Origin: CAZAPG01 sp964486935
GTDB lineage: Bacteria > Chloroflexota > Anaerolineae > 4572-78 > J111
NCBI GenBank assembly: GCA_964486935.1
Contig: CAZAPG010000022.1
Span: 1 to 64,000, forward strand
Direction of reading: 5' to 3'
DNA: 64,000 nucleotides
The stretch's first letter is position 1; each line of letters starts with the position of its first letter. Made by a program: the position numbers and the translations under genes. Of this stretch, positions 1 to 6,343 are shown piece by piece. The notes below the pieces were generated by a model, which ran no database searches, was not told where the DNA came from, and saw nothing but the letters and a program-made list of their open reading frames with translations.

Positions 1-25
1 CGCTACTGTTTTTTTGAAAATTGAC

Positions 26-949
26 TTATCTGCCCGGCGGGAAAATGCTAATCTCATCTCCCGGCGAGATTGCTACCTCCGGCCCGCCGATGTAGCTCAA
101 ATCTTTACCGTTGAGCAGCACCCGCCACATTGGTTTAACTTTGTAGGCGCGCTCGGCGGTAAACCAGGGCGTGCCGGTGGCGTCGTCGCGTTCACCGCCC
201 TGCCACTGGTTGTCAAATACCTGACCGCGGGCCTGGGGAAAATAGTTGAAGAATTTTTGCAGCGCGGTTGCCATTTTGGCTCCGTCGCTTAAATGCAATT
301 GCACGTTTTGCCGCCCGGTTACGTTGCGCATCTGCCCAAACAGCGAAACCTGCACCGCAAAATCGCCGCTATCCAGGGCCAGGGCGGCGTGATAGCCAAT
401 CAGCATCATATGCAGGTGCAGACTCAACACCTTGTTCCAGCCGGCCAGCGCCGCCGGAACCACGGCTGCCCCCGGCATCTCTTCGGCCAAAAAGCGGGCA
501 AAGGTGGCGTTGACCAGGCTGATTGCGCCCGTCACGTACAGTTCTGGCACGTGGGTTTGGCGCGGCCCGTGCCCGGCGTGAAGCTGCCCCGCTTTAAACA
601 GGTAACGGGCAAAATCGTCGCTGAAATCAAGCCCCAGGGTGCGGGCCAGCCACACTGTAAAAAAGCGACGCCGCTCGGCCAGATGTTCCTCGTCTGCGCC
701 GCGCTCCCAGCCCAAAATTACGGCGGTTTCGTGGTGTTGCAACAGATAATCATAATTGCCGACCACCAGCTCGTGGCCGCGCTTGAAGAGGGGTTCCACA
801 GTTTCCAGCATCGCCTGGATGTCGGCCTGGTTCAGCCCCAAAAATTGACGCAGCCGCTGCCACTCTTCTTCGGGTGTGGGAGCCAACCCGGTTAATTCCC
901 AGCCCTGCGGTTTGCCGTTTTGTCCGTTAATTACTGCAAAAGGGTCCAT
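26..949 (-). CDS. Protoglobin-like domain fused to a MoaD/ThiS-like ubiquitin fold
   Basis: 307 aa, with an AGGAG-type site just before the ATG. Residues of about 25-190 look like a protoglobin/globin-coupled-sensor fold: the stretch AGQLHAGHG followed by VPELYVTGA matches the helix carrying the proximal haem histidine, here His124. Residues of about 205-307 align with the MoaD encoded upstream: VLLNGKDLSYIGG matches VLVNGRDMRYLDG, and DEISIFPPGR matches DEIRLFPPVGGG. The usual C-terminal Gly-Gly that MoaD/ThiS proteins need for adenylation and thiocarboxylation is missing; the protein ends PPGR. Seen: both domains and the altered tail. Inferred: a haem-based gas or redox sensor coupled to a ubiquitin-like module that cannot carry sulfur. 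It follows DUF1952, MoaD and PFK genes on the same strand after a 209-bp gap. Confidence 0.72.
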   Translation of the reverse strand: MDPFAVINGQNGKPQGWELTGLAPTPEEEWQRLRQFLGLNQADIQAMLETVEPLFKRGHELVVGNYDYLLQHHETAVILGWERGADEEHLAERRRFFTVWLARTLGLDFSDDFARYLFKAGQLHAGHGPRQTHVPELYVTGAISLVNATFARFLAEEMPGAAVVPAALAGWNKVLSLHLHMMLIGYHAALALDSGDFAVQVSLFGQMRNVTGRQNVQLHLSDGAKMATALQKFFNYFPQARGQVFDNQWQGGERDDATGTPWFTAERAYKVKPMWRVLLNGKDLSYIGGPEVAISPGDEISIFPPGR

Positions 950-1126
950 CTTTTTCTCCTGGAAAATAGCATTATTCCAAAGTCGTCAGGTTACGCACTG
1001 CGTTGCGTAGCGCGTGGTACGTGGTATGTGAATTTTACCTCCGGTCAGTAGCGTACCACAGGCTTGTTATGACTCCTTCAAAAATGCGGTAGAACGTTTG
1101 CAAACTTTAGAGTAACAGAGATTTCA

Positions 1127-1146
1127 AAAAAAGTCTGCGACTTTTG
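1127..1146 (-). terminator. Possible weak terminator after the moaD-DUF1952 genes
   Basis: AAAAGTC and GACTTTT form a 7-bp stem with a 3-nt loop, and on the minus strand it runs into further Ts. It lies 12 nt past the DUF1952 gene's stop. The stem is AT-rich, so it is weak. The rest of the gap to the globin gene (950-1126) holds no gene; it has GCGTTGCGTAG-type repeat words and an inverted pair GTGGTACG/CGTACCAC about 40 bp apart. Confidence 0.4.
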
Positions 1147-1158
1147 TCTCAAGTTGGC

Positions 1159-1404
1159 TCATCCGCCGCCGCGCATCGTTTTCCAGTGCAGCTTTTCCAC
1201 GGTTGCTTGAATAACTGCCGGGTCGCCGGAAAACTCTACCTCTATCCGGCCCACCACCAGCGAGCCAATGCGGGCCGGTTCGCTTTTGCTGACAATGGCC
1301 TGCCACTTTTCGCCAACCAGCACGTTCTCTTCGGTTTCGGCGGCGCCCAAATCTGCCAGATATTTTTTCATCAGCCACAGCGGTACGCCGTAGGTCAACT
1401 TCAT
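1159..1404 (-). CDS. DUF1952-like small protein paired with MoaD
   Basis: 81 aa. The ATG overlaps the MoaD stop in a TGATG junction, so the two are translationally coupled; a TTG one codon upstream is possible but less likely. Sequence and position recall the DUF1952 domain that in Thermus is fused to the C-terminus of a MoaD-related protein. The start (MKLTYGVPLWLMKKYL) and the core VGRIEVEFSGDPAVIQ fit a small alpha/beta fold. It ends in Gly-Gly-Gly, like the MoaD before it, which is striking for a protein not known to be a sulfur carrier. The family assignment is from memory. Function unknown; probably a MoaD accessory in molybdopterin or another sulfur-transfer pathway. Confidence 0.6.
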   Translation of the reverse strand: MKLTYGVPLWLMKKYLADLGAAETEENVLVGEKWQAIVSKSEPARIGSLVVGRIEVEFSGDPAVIQATVEKLHWKTMRGGG

Positions 1405-1682
1405 CAACCGCCCCCCACCGGCGGAAACAGCCGAATTTCATCGCTGCCGCTGAGCGCCGTTTGCAGGCCGTCCAGATAGCGCATATCGCGGCCATTGACC
1501 AGCACTTGAATGGATGGATTCAACTCTGTCGAATCGTTTACAAACAGTTTGGCCCGCAATGCCGGATATTTGGCGTGGAGTTGTTGCAGCATCTGGTCAA
1601 CGGTCATTTCCGGCGCGTCATCAATATGCACGCTTTTGCCGCCCACAACCTCTCGCAGGGTGGCGTAAACTTTAATTTCCAT
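1404..1682 (-). CDS. moaD: MoaD-family ubiquitin-like sulfur carrier
   Basis: 92 aa, typical for MoaD. MoaD is the small subunit of molybdopterin synthase: its C-terminal Gly-Gly is adenylated by MoeB/MoaB-type enzymes and then carries a thiocarboxylate sulfur. The beta-grasp pattern is clear: MEIKVYATLREVVGG at the start, VLVNGRDMRYLDGLQT before the last strand, and LFPPVGGG at the end. An AAGGAG site lies about 10 nt upstream. It sits 17 bp after pfkA and overlaps the DUF1952 gene by one base. No other molybdopterin genes are in the window, so it could instead serve another sulfur-transfer route. Confidence 0.85.
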   Translation of the reverse strand: MEIKVYATLREVVGGKSVHIDDAPEMTVDQMLQQLHAKYPALRAKLFVNDSTELNPSIQVLVNGRDMRYLDGLQTALSGSDEIRLFPPVGGG

Positions 1683-1699
1683 ATGTTTTTAAGCTCCTT

Positions 1700-2806
1700 T
1701 TAATCTCCAAAACAGACGCCCAAATCCCGGCCGGTGAGAATCGTGTCGCAATCCAGCGGCACGGTTTTCATGCGTCCGGCTACTTTTGCCAGCGGCACAT
1801 ACCGGACGGTCGGCGGGTCAAGCGCCACCATATGGCCAAACTTGCCCGCCTCCAGCGCCCGAATTGCCGCCGCGCCAAAGCGCAGCGAAATCAGCCGGTC
1901 AAAGGTGGTGGGGCTGCCGCCGCGCAGCAGATGGCCCAGCACCACGGCCCGCGTCTCTTTGCCGCTAAGGCTCTGAATTTCGTCGGCTACCTGCTGGCCA
2001 ATGCCGCCCAGCCGCTCTTGCCGGCCCACCTCTCTGGCAATAACCGAGCGGGTTCCGCCCCTGGGTTTGGCCCCTTCGGCTACCACAATAATTGAGAAAT
2101 GCAGCCCGCGCCGCTCGCGCTCCTCAATTTTGGCAATCACTGTATCAATATCGTAGGGAATTTCGGGGATGAGGATGGCGTCGGCGGTGCCGGAGACGCC
2201 GGCGTTCAGCGCAATCCAGCCGGCGTAGCGGCCCATCACCTCTACCACCATCACCCGCTTGTGAGCCTGGGCGGTGGCGTGCAGCCGGTCAATACACTCG
2301 GTGGCAAAGGACACGGCGGTATCAAAGCCAAAGGTAATGACTGTCTGGTCCAGGTCGTTGTCAATGGTTTTGGGGACGCCCACCACCGGCAACCCCTTTT
2401 TGTACAGGGCGTGGGCAATGGCCAGCGAACCATCGCCGCCAATGGCAATCAGGGCGTCAAAGCCATGCTGCTTGAAAGCGTCAATCAGTTCATCGCTGCG
2501 GTCTTTTTCGTAAAGTTGGCCATCAGCATCAGTGTAGGGATATTTTAGCGGGTTGCCTTTGTTGGTTGTCCCCAAAATGGTGCCGCCCAGATGGGTGATG
2601 CCCCGCACAGATTCGCGGGTGAGGGGCATCAGGCCGCCGTCGGGGTAGGCTTCGGGTTTTAATAAACCGTCAAAGCTGTCTCGAATGCCAAAAATTTCCC
2701 AATCCCTGTTGCAGGCGGCCAGCACCGCCGCCCGGATGACCGCATTCAGGCCGGGGGCGTCGCCGCCGCCGGTGTTGATGGCTATTTTTTTGATGTTGAC
2801 TGTCAT
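1700..2806 (-). CDS. pfkA: 6-phosphofructokinase, ATP-type active site
   Basis: 368 aa, cytoplasmic; phosphorylates fructose 6-phosphate to fructose 1,6-bisphosphate in glycolysis. Motifs: GGGDAPGLN (13-21) at the nucleotide site, GGDGS (123-127), PKTIDND (145-151) with the catalytic aspartate, and MGRYAGW (191-197) in the sugar-phosphate site. The residue after GGD is Gly, as in ATP-dependent enzymes; PPi-dependent ones usually carry Asp there. The Lys of PKTIDND is typical of the mixed ATP/PPi clade (group III). Specificity is therefore a prediction. A cleaner PFK than the 47931-49142 paralogue. Its upstream gap holds heptad repeats. Confidence 0.92.
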   Translation of the reverse strand: MTVNIKKIAINTGGGDAPGLNAVIRAAVLAACNRDWEIFGIRDSFDGLLKPEAYPDGGLMPLTRESVRGITHLGGTILGTTNKGNPLKYPYTDADGQLYEKDRSDELIDAFKQHGFDALIAIGGDGSLAIAHALYKKGLPVVGVPKTIDNDLDQTVITFGFDTAVSFATECIDRLHATAQAHKRVMVVEVMGRYAGWIALNAGVSGTADAILIPEIPYDIDTVIAKIEERERRGLHFSIIVVAEGAKPRGGTRSVIAREVGRQERLGGIGQQVADEIQSLSGKETRAVVLGHLLRGGSPTTFDRLISLRFGAAAIRALEAGKFGHMVALDPPTVRYVPLAKVAGRMKTVPLDCDTILTGRDLGVCFGD

Positions 2807-2820
2807 AAAGCACCTCCTGC

Positions 2821-2862
2821 TTTAATTATCAATTATCAACGGGAAATGAGCAATTATCAAGG
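2821..2862. repeat. Heptanucleotide repeat (AATTATC words)
   Basis: Two tandem AATTATC units, then a third copy 14 nt (two heptads) later, so the 7-bp phase is kept. It lies between pfkA and the first glycosyltransferase-like gene. One of many 7-bp-period arrays in the window. Confidence 0.7.
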
Positions 2863-2867
2863 GGGGT

Positions 2868-5800
2868 TTAGGGGGTAAAGGCGAGGGTCGTTAGCTCGAT
2901 AGCGTCATCCGGTTGGGGCTGGCCGTTGAGGCTGGCCGGCAGGCGCTGGCCGGTGGCGGGGTTGTACATGCCCACCAGCAGGCGGTAATCTCCGGCGGGC
3001 GCGCCCTCTTTCAGGGTCAAGGTGTAGCGGTCAACCACGGTATCGTTTTGGCTCCACGCGCCGGTGGGGTAGCGCCCGGCCTGGGGCGGGTTGTCCCACT
3101 GCGCCCAAACCTGGCCATCTGGGCCAATGAGTTGGGTAAAGACGGTGTAATCCGCCGGAATTTTTTGGGTGGACTGCCAGTAGAGGGTCAGTTTTAAGTT
3201 TTGGATGGTGAGTTGTGAGTTTTGAATGGGTTGGTCGTTGGTATCAGTTAGCCCGTAGCCGGTGAGTTGGACGGAGTTGCCAAGTTGGGCTTTGACAGGG
3301 TGGGGCGGCGGCGTGTTGTGGGCCGGGTCGAGCAGGCGCACGGTGAGGGGGTACAGGTTAGACGCGCCCGGCGGGGCATCCGGGCGGGTGAGGGGCAGGT
3401 ATTCAAAGCCGGCGGGCAGGGCCTCATGGGGGCGGAGCAGGCTGACCTCCAGCGCATACAGGCCGGGCGGGGCGTTGGGGTTGATTTGCAGGGGATAGGT
3501 TTCTTCAATAATTTCCGTGGGCGCCCACAGCACGTTGGGGTAACGGTCGCCCAGGCCGGCCACGCGCTGGCCGCCAACAGCGAAATCTTTATCCAGCAGT
3601 TTGAGCGAAACGACCAGCGCGTCGGCCATCCAGCGGCGAGCCTGCCAGCGGATGGTGATGGGGAGGGTAGTAATTGGTAACTGGTAATTAGGGATTGGTA
3701 ATTGGGAATTTTGGGGCGTTGGGTTGGTGAAATCGACGCCGGCCTGATTGGGCAGTTGCAGCGAGAGCGGAGCCAGCGTGTGGCTGAAGGTGAGGGTTGC
3801 GGTGACAGGGGCAAAAACGCGGTCGCGCAGCGATAAATTCAGCGGGGGCAGCGAGTCAACCGGTTTGGGCTGGTAGATGCCGGCGGCCAGGGTGGGGTCT
3901 ACCATAAAGTGGGACAGGTAGGCAAAGGGCGTAGGGCCGTCATCGCAGGGCAGGTAGAGCGGCGTGGTGAAATTGGGCAGCGGCTGCCAGTTGACGCCGG
4001 TGTTGCTGAGTATTTGGGGCAACTTGTTGGGTTGCGACTTGTTGGCGGCGTAGTTGAGGTAGGCCAGCGATTGGTTGAGGTCAAGCTGCGTGTAGCCGGT
4101 TAAGCGGCGGCCGGCTTGCCACAGGTCGGCGGTTTGGGGCAGCTCTTTGAGCGAGTCGGTGGGGCGGAGGGTGATTTCTGGCCCGGCAAAGGTGCGCTGC
4201 GCCAGCGGCGGGTCGAGCGGAGTGGGGGTTGGCGTTGTGGGGTCCAGCGCCCAAATTTGCAGGTGGAGTTGGTATGCGGCCTGCGCCAACCGGTAGCAGG
4301 CGGGGATGGGAAGATAAACGGTGTCAACCAGGGTATCGCCCTTTTCCCAGGCGCGGGCGGGGTAGTGGCCGTCATCAAAATGGCCGTGCCAGCAAGCGAC
4401 GGGCCGCTCGTTTTGGTTTTGCAGGCAGAGGGAAATCAGGTAATCCTGCCGGGCTTCGGCCTCGGCAAACCAGTGCAGGGTTACGGGCAGCGCCTCGCCT
4501 GCCGGGGCGGTTGGGGGCGCTTGCAGGCCGACCAGCCACAGCCGGTGGTCAAACTCGATGCTTTGGCGCTGCTCCGGCGGCAGGGCAATGGGGATGGCGC
4601 TAACCGGAATGGTTCGGTAGCGGGGCAGGATGAAAGCGCCGGGTTGCAGGCTGGCGAGGGCGGGGAGCAGGTAGCAGGCGGCAAGGAGCAGGTAACAGAG
4701 AGTAGGGAGTAAGGAGTGGTTTGTGTCCGTTGTCTGTTGTTCGTTGTCCTTCGTCTTTCGTTCTTCGTCCTGCGTCTTTTCTTGATTGGTGATGCGTTGT
4801 CGGGCCAGGATAAAGAGTTGGTAAATAGTAATTGGTAATTGATACAGGCCGATAGCCAGCAGCAGGGCAATGACCGGCAGGGCTGGGTAGAGGTGTCGCC
4901 CCTGGCCGGTGTCGATGGTGGCGCTGAGGATGTAGCGGGCGGCCAGGACCAGGGCAAACAGCAATAGGTGGAGGGTGAGAAGCCAGGTGATCGGCGTAGG
5001 GCGTAGTGCCGCGTAGCGTTGCGTGTTGCGTAACGCCTGTTTCAGTCTCGCTAATCCAAACCCTGAACCCTGAACTCTGAACCTTGAACCTTGAACCTTG
5101 AACCCCAGACCGATAAGCGCCAGCAGCAAAAAAATAGTGAACAGGGTATAAATCCAATCAGCGGCAAAGAGGCGCATCCAGCCGTACTCAAACCAGAAGG
5201 AGCGATAGAGCAGGCCGAACCATTCCGGCAGGGAGTAGGTGGCGGCCTCGGGGCGCGCGGATTGGCCGGCGAACAGTCCGACCAGCCCTTCGGTGATTTG
5301 CGGCTCGCCCAGCGAGGCGGCCAGGCCGGGAATCAGGCCCAGTTCATCAATGCGGTTGAAGCGGAGGGCGATAAAGGTAAACCAGGGGCCGGCGGTCAGC
5401 AGGAGGGCGAAGAGAAAGGGGAGGAGGAAGGAGAGGGGAGTGAGGGGTGAGGGGCGAGGGGCGTTGCGTGGTGCGTGGTGTGCGCTATTTGTAACTTTGC
5501 TACCTGCCACTTGCGACTCTGCGCCCCTGCGACCTGCTACCTGCCACTTGCGACCTGCTACCCACAGCGTAAAAATGATTTCAGGGATGAGGATGAGCGA
5601 GAAATATTTGGTGAGCAGGGCCAGCCCAAAGAGCGCGCCACAGGCAGCCATTATTTTGGCCGTGGGCGGGCGGTCGTTTTGCAGGATAATCACCTGGGTG
5701 AGCAGCAGCAGGGCGGTGAGGGCGAAAACCAGATTGTCGTCATTGATTACGGCGCTGCTGATAACAAAGCGAGGCAGAAAAGCCACAAAAGCCGCCGCGC

Positions 5801-6323
5801 TTATCGCCACAATTTTTGCTCCAGGGGCCAGGCGGCGGGCCAGGGCGTAGGTAGCAATAATCGTTACCCAGCCCATTGGCAGCGAGAAAAAGCGGATAAT
5901 GTGCCAGGCCAGCGGCTGGCCGCGCCAGGGCCACTGCTCGTCCAGGGTGTGCAGCACGTGATTGATGCCCAGGCCGTCGCCGGGGATGTAACGCTGGGGG
6001 CGGGCGTCTACCCGGCGGATATCGGGGCGGGCGTCTTGGCCGATAATGGCGATGGGCCAGGCGGTCAGCACGTAGTACAGCGGGGCCAGACCGCCTTTGA
6101 ACCCGGCTTCCTGGCGCTGGGCCTCGGTGAGTGGGGGGTGATAGGCGCGGGCCACAAAGCGCAGGTATTGGTAGTGGTCGGTTTCGTCGTCGGCCTCGCC
6201 CAGCGGTAGCAGAATGGAGTTGTACAGGGTGAGGGCGGTGAAGAGGGTCAGGATGAGCAGGAGGGGCAGGTGGCGGGTAAATGGCGATTGGCGATTGGCG
6301 CTTGGCGACGGCTCATTGCTCAT
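2868..6323 (-). CDS. GT-C type polytopic membrane protein with three extracellular beta domains (copy 1)
   Basis: 1151 aa. A multi-span membrane N-terminal part carries an acidic first-loop motif (EADDETDH, 43-50), like GT39/DUF2142-type glycosyltransferases that use lipid-linked sugars at the outer membrane face. The C-terminal half has about three copies of a beta domain recognised by LTLYWQ, YPTGAW and PAGDYRLLVGMYNPATG. At least four heptad-repeat arrays are translated in frame: residues of about 250-306, 406-445, 511-544 and 870-887 (for example VQGSRFRVQGSGF and NSQLPIPNYQLP). They look like expansions in loops and linkers. The start codon lies in repeat DNA, and the gene begins 3 nt after the previous one stops. 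Specific sugar and acceptor unknown; cell-surface glycosylation is likely. Confidence 0.72.
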   Translation of the reverse strand: MSNEPSPSANRQSPFTRHLPLLLILTLFTALTLYNSILLPLGEADDETDHYQYLRFVARAYHPPLTEAQRQEAGFKGGLAPLYYVLTAWPIAIIGQDARPDIRRVDARPQRYIPGDGLGINHVLHTLDEQWPWRGQPLAWHIIRFFSLPMGWVTIIATYALARRLAPGAKIVAISAAAFVAFLPRFVISSAVINDDNLVFALTALLLLTQVIILQNDRPPTAKIMAACGALFGLALLTKYFSLILIPEIIFTLWVAGRKWQVAGRRGAESQVAGSKVTNSAHHAPRNAPRPSPLTPLSFLLPFLFALLLTAGPWFTFIALRFNRIDELGLIPGLAASLGEPQITEGLVGLFAGQSARPEAATYSLPEWFGLLYRSFWFEYGWMRLFAADWIYTLFTIFLLLALIGLGFKVQGSRFRVQGSGFGLARLKQALRNTQRYAALRPTPITWLLTLHLLLFALVLAARYILSATIDTGQGRHLYPALPVIALLLAIGLYQLPITIYQLFILARQRITNQEKTQDEERKTKDNEQQTTDTNHSLLPTLCYLLLAACYLLPALASLQPGAFILPRYRTIPVSAIPIALPPEQRQSIEFDHRLWLVGLQAPPTAPAGEALPVTLHWFAEAEARQDYLISLCLQNQNERPVACWHGHFDDGHYPARAWEKGDTLVDTVYLPIPACYRLAQAAYQLHLQIWALDPTTPTPTPLDPPLAQRTFAGPEITLRPTDSLKELPQTADLWQAGRRLTGYTQLDLNQSLAYLNYAANKSQPNKLPQILSNTGVNWQPLPNFTTPLYLPCDDGPTPFAYLSHFMVDPTLAAGIYQPKPVDSLPPLNLSLRDRVFAPVTATLTFSHTLAPLSLQLPNQAGVDFTNPTPQNSQLPIPNYQLPITTLPITIRWQARRWMADALVVSLKLLDKDFAVGGQRVAGLGDRYPNVLWAPTEIIEETYPLQINPNAPPGLYALEVSLLRPHEALPAGFEYLPLTRPDAPPGASNLYPLTVRLLDPAHNTPPPHPVKAQLGNSVQLTGYGLTDTNDQPIQNSQLTIQNLKLTLYWQSTQKIPADYTVFTQLIGPDGQVWAQWDNPPQAGRYPTGAWSQNDTVVDRYTLTLKEGAPAGDYRLLVGMYNPATGQRLPASLNGQPQPDDAIELTTLAFTP
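3662..3714. repeat. In-frame heptad array (GTAATTG words)
   Basis: Tandem 7-bp units of the GTAATTG, GTAACTG and GGGATTG type, read on minus as NSQLPIPNYQLPITT inside the glycosyltransferase-like gene. It separates two beta domains. A related stretch lies at 3190-3235. Confidence 0.8.
4714..4790. repeat. In-frame heptad array (GTCNNTT/GTCNTTC words)
   Basis: A run of 7-mers GTCCGTT, GTCTGTT, GTTCGTT, GTCCTTC, GTCTTTC, GTTCTTC, GTCCTGC. On minus it encodes the hydrophilic stretch NQEKTQDEERKTKDNEQQ, which has no counterpart in the neighbouring paralogues. Confidence 0.82.
4988..5106. repeat. In-frame heptad array (AACCTTG/AACCCTG and GGCGTAG words)
   Basis: 5059-5104 is six full heptads (AACCCTG twice, AACTCTG, AACCTTG three times) plus four bases. 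4988-5034 carries GGCGTAG and GTTGCGT words. On minus this reads VQGSRFRVQGSGF, the seven-residue period expected of a 7-bp repeat translated through three frames. Confidence 0.88.
5404..5573. repeat. In-frame heptad array (GGGTGAG, TGCTACC, TGCGACC words)
   Basis: Runs such as GAGTGAG-GGGTGAG-GGGCGAG, then GCGTGGT twice, then TGCTACC-TGCCACT-TGCGACC repeated. Translated on minus as about 57 residues of repetitive loop sequence (QVAGRRGAESQVAGSK and onwards). Confidence 0.82.
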
Positions 6324-6343
6324 TGTTTATTGCTCGTTGATGA
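6281..6343. repeat. Heptad array forming a stop/start junction between two genes
   Basis: GCGATTG, GCGATTG, GCGCTTG is followed by GCTCATT, GCTCATT, GTTTATT, GCTCGTT. On minus this array supplies the last codons and stop of the 6327-8720 gene and the ATG and first codons of the 2868-6323 gene. Confidence 0.82.
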
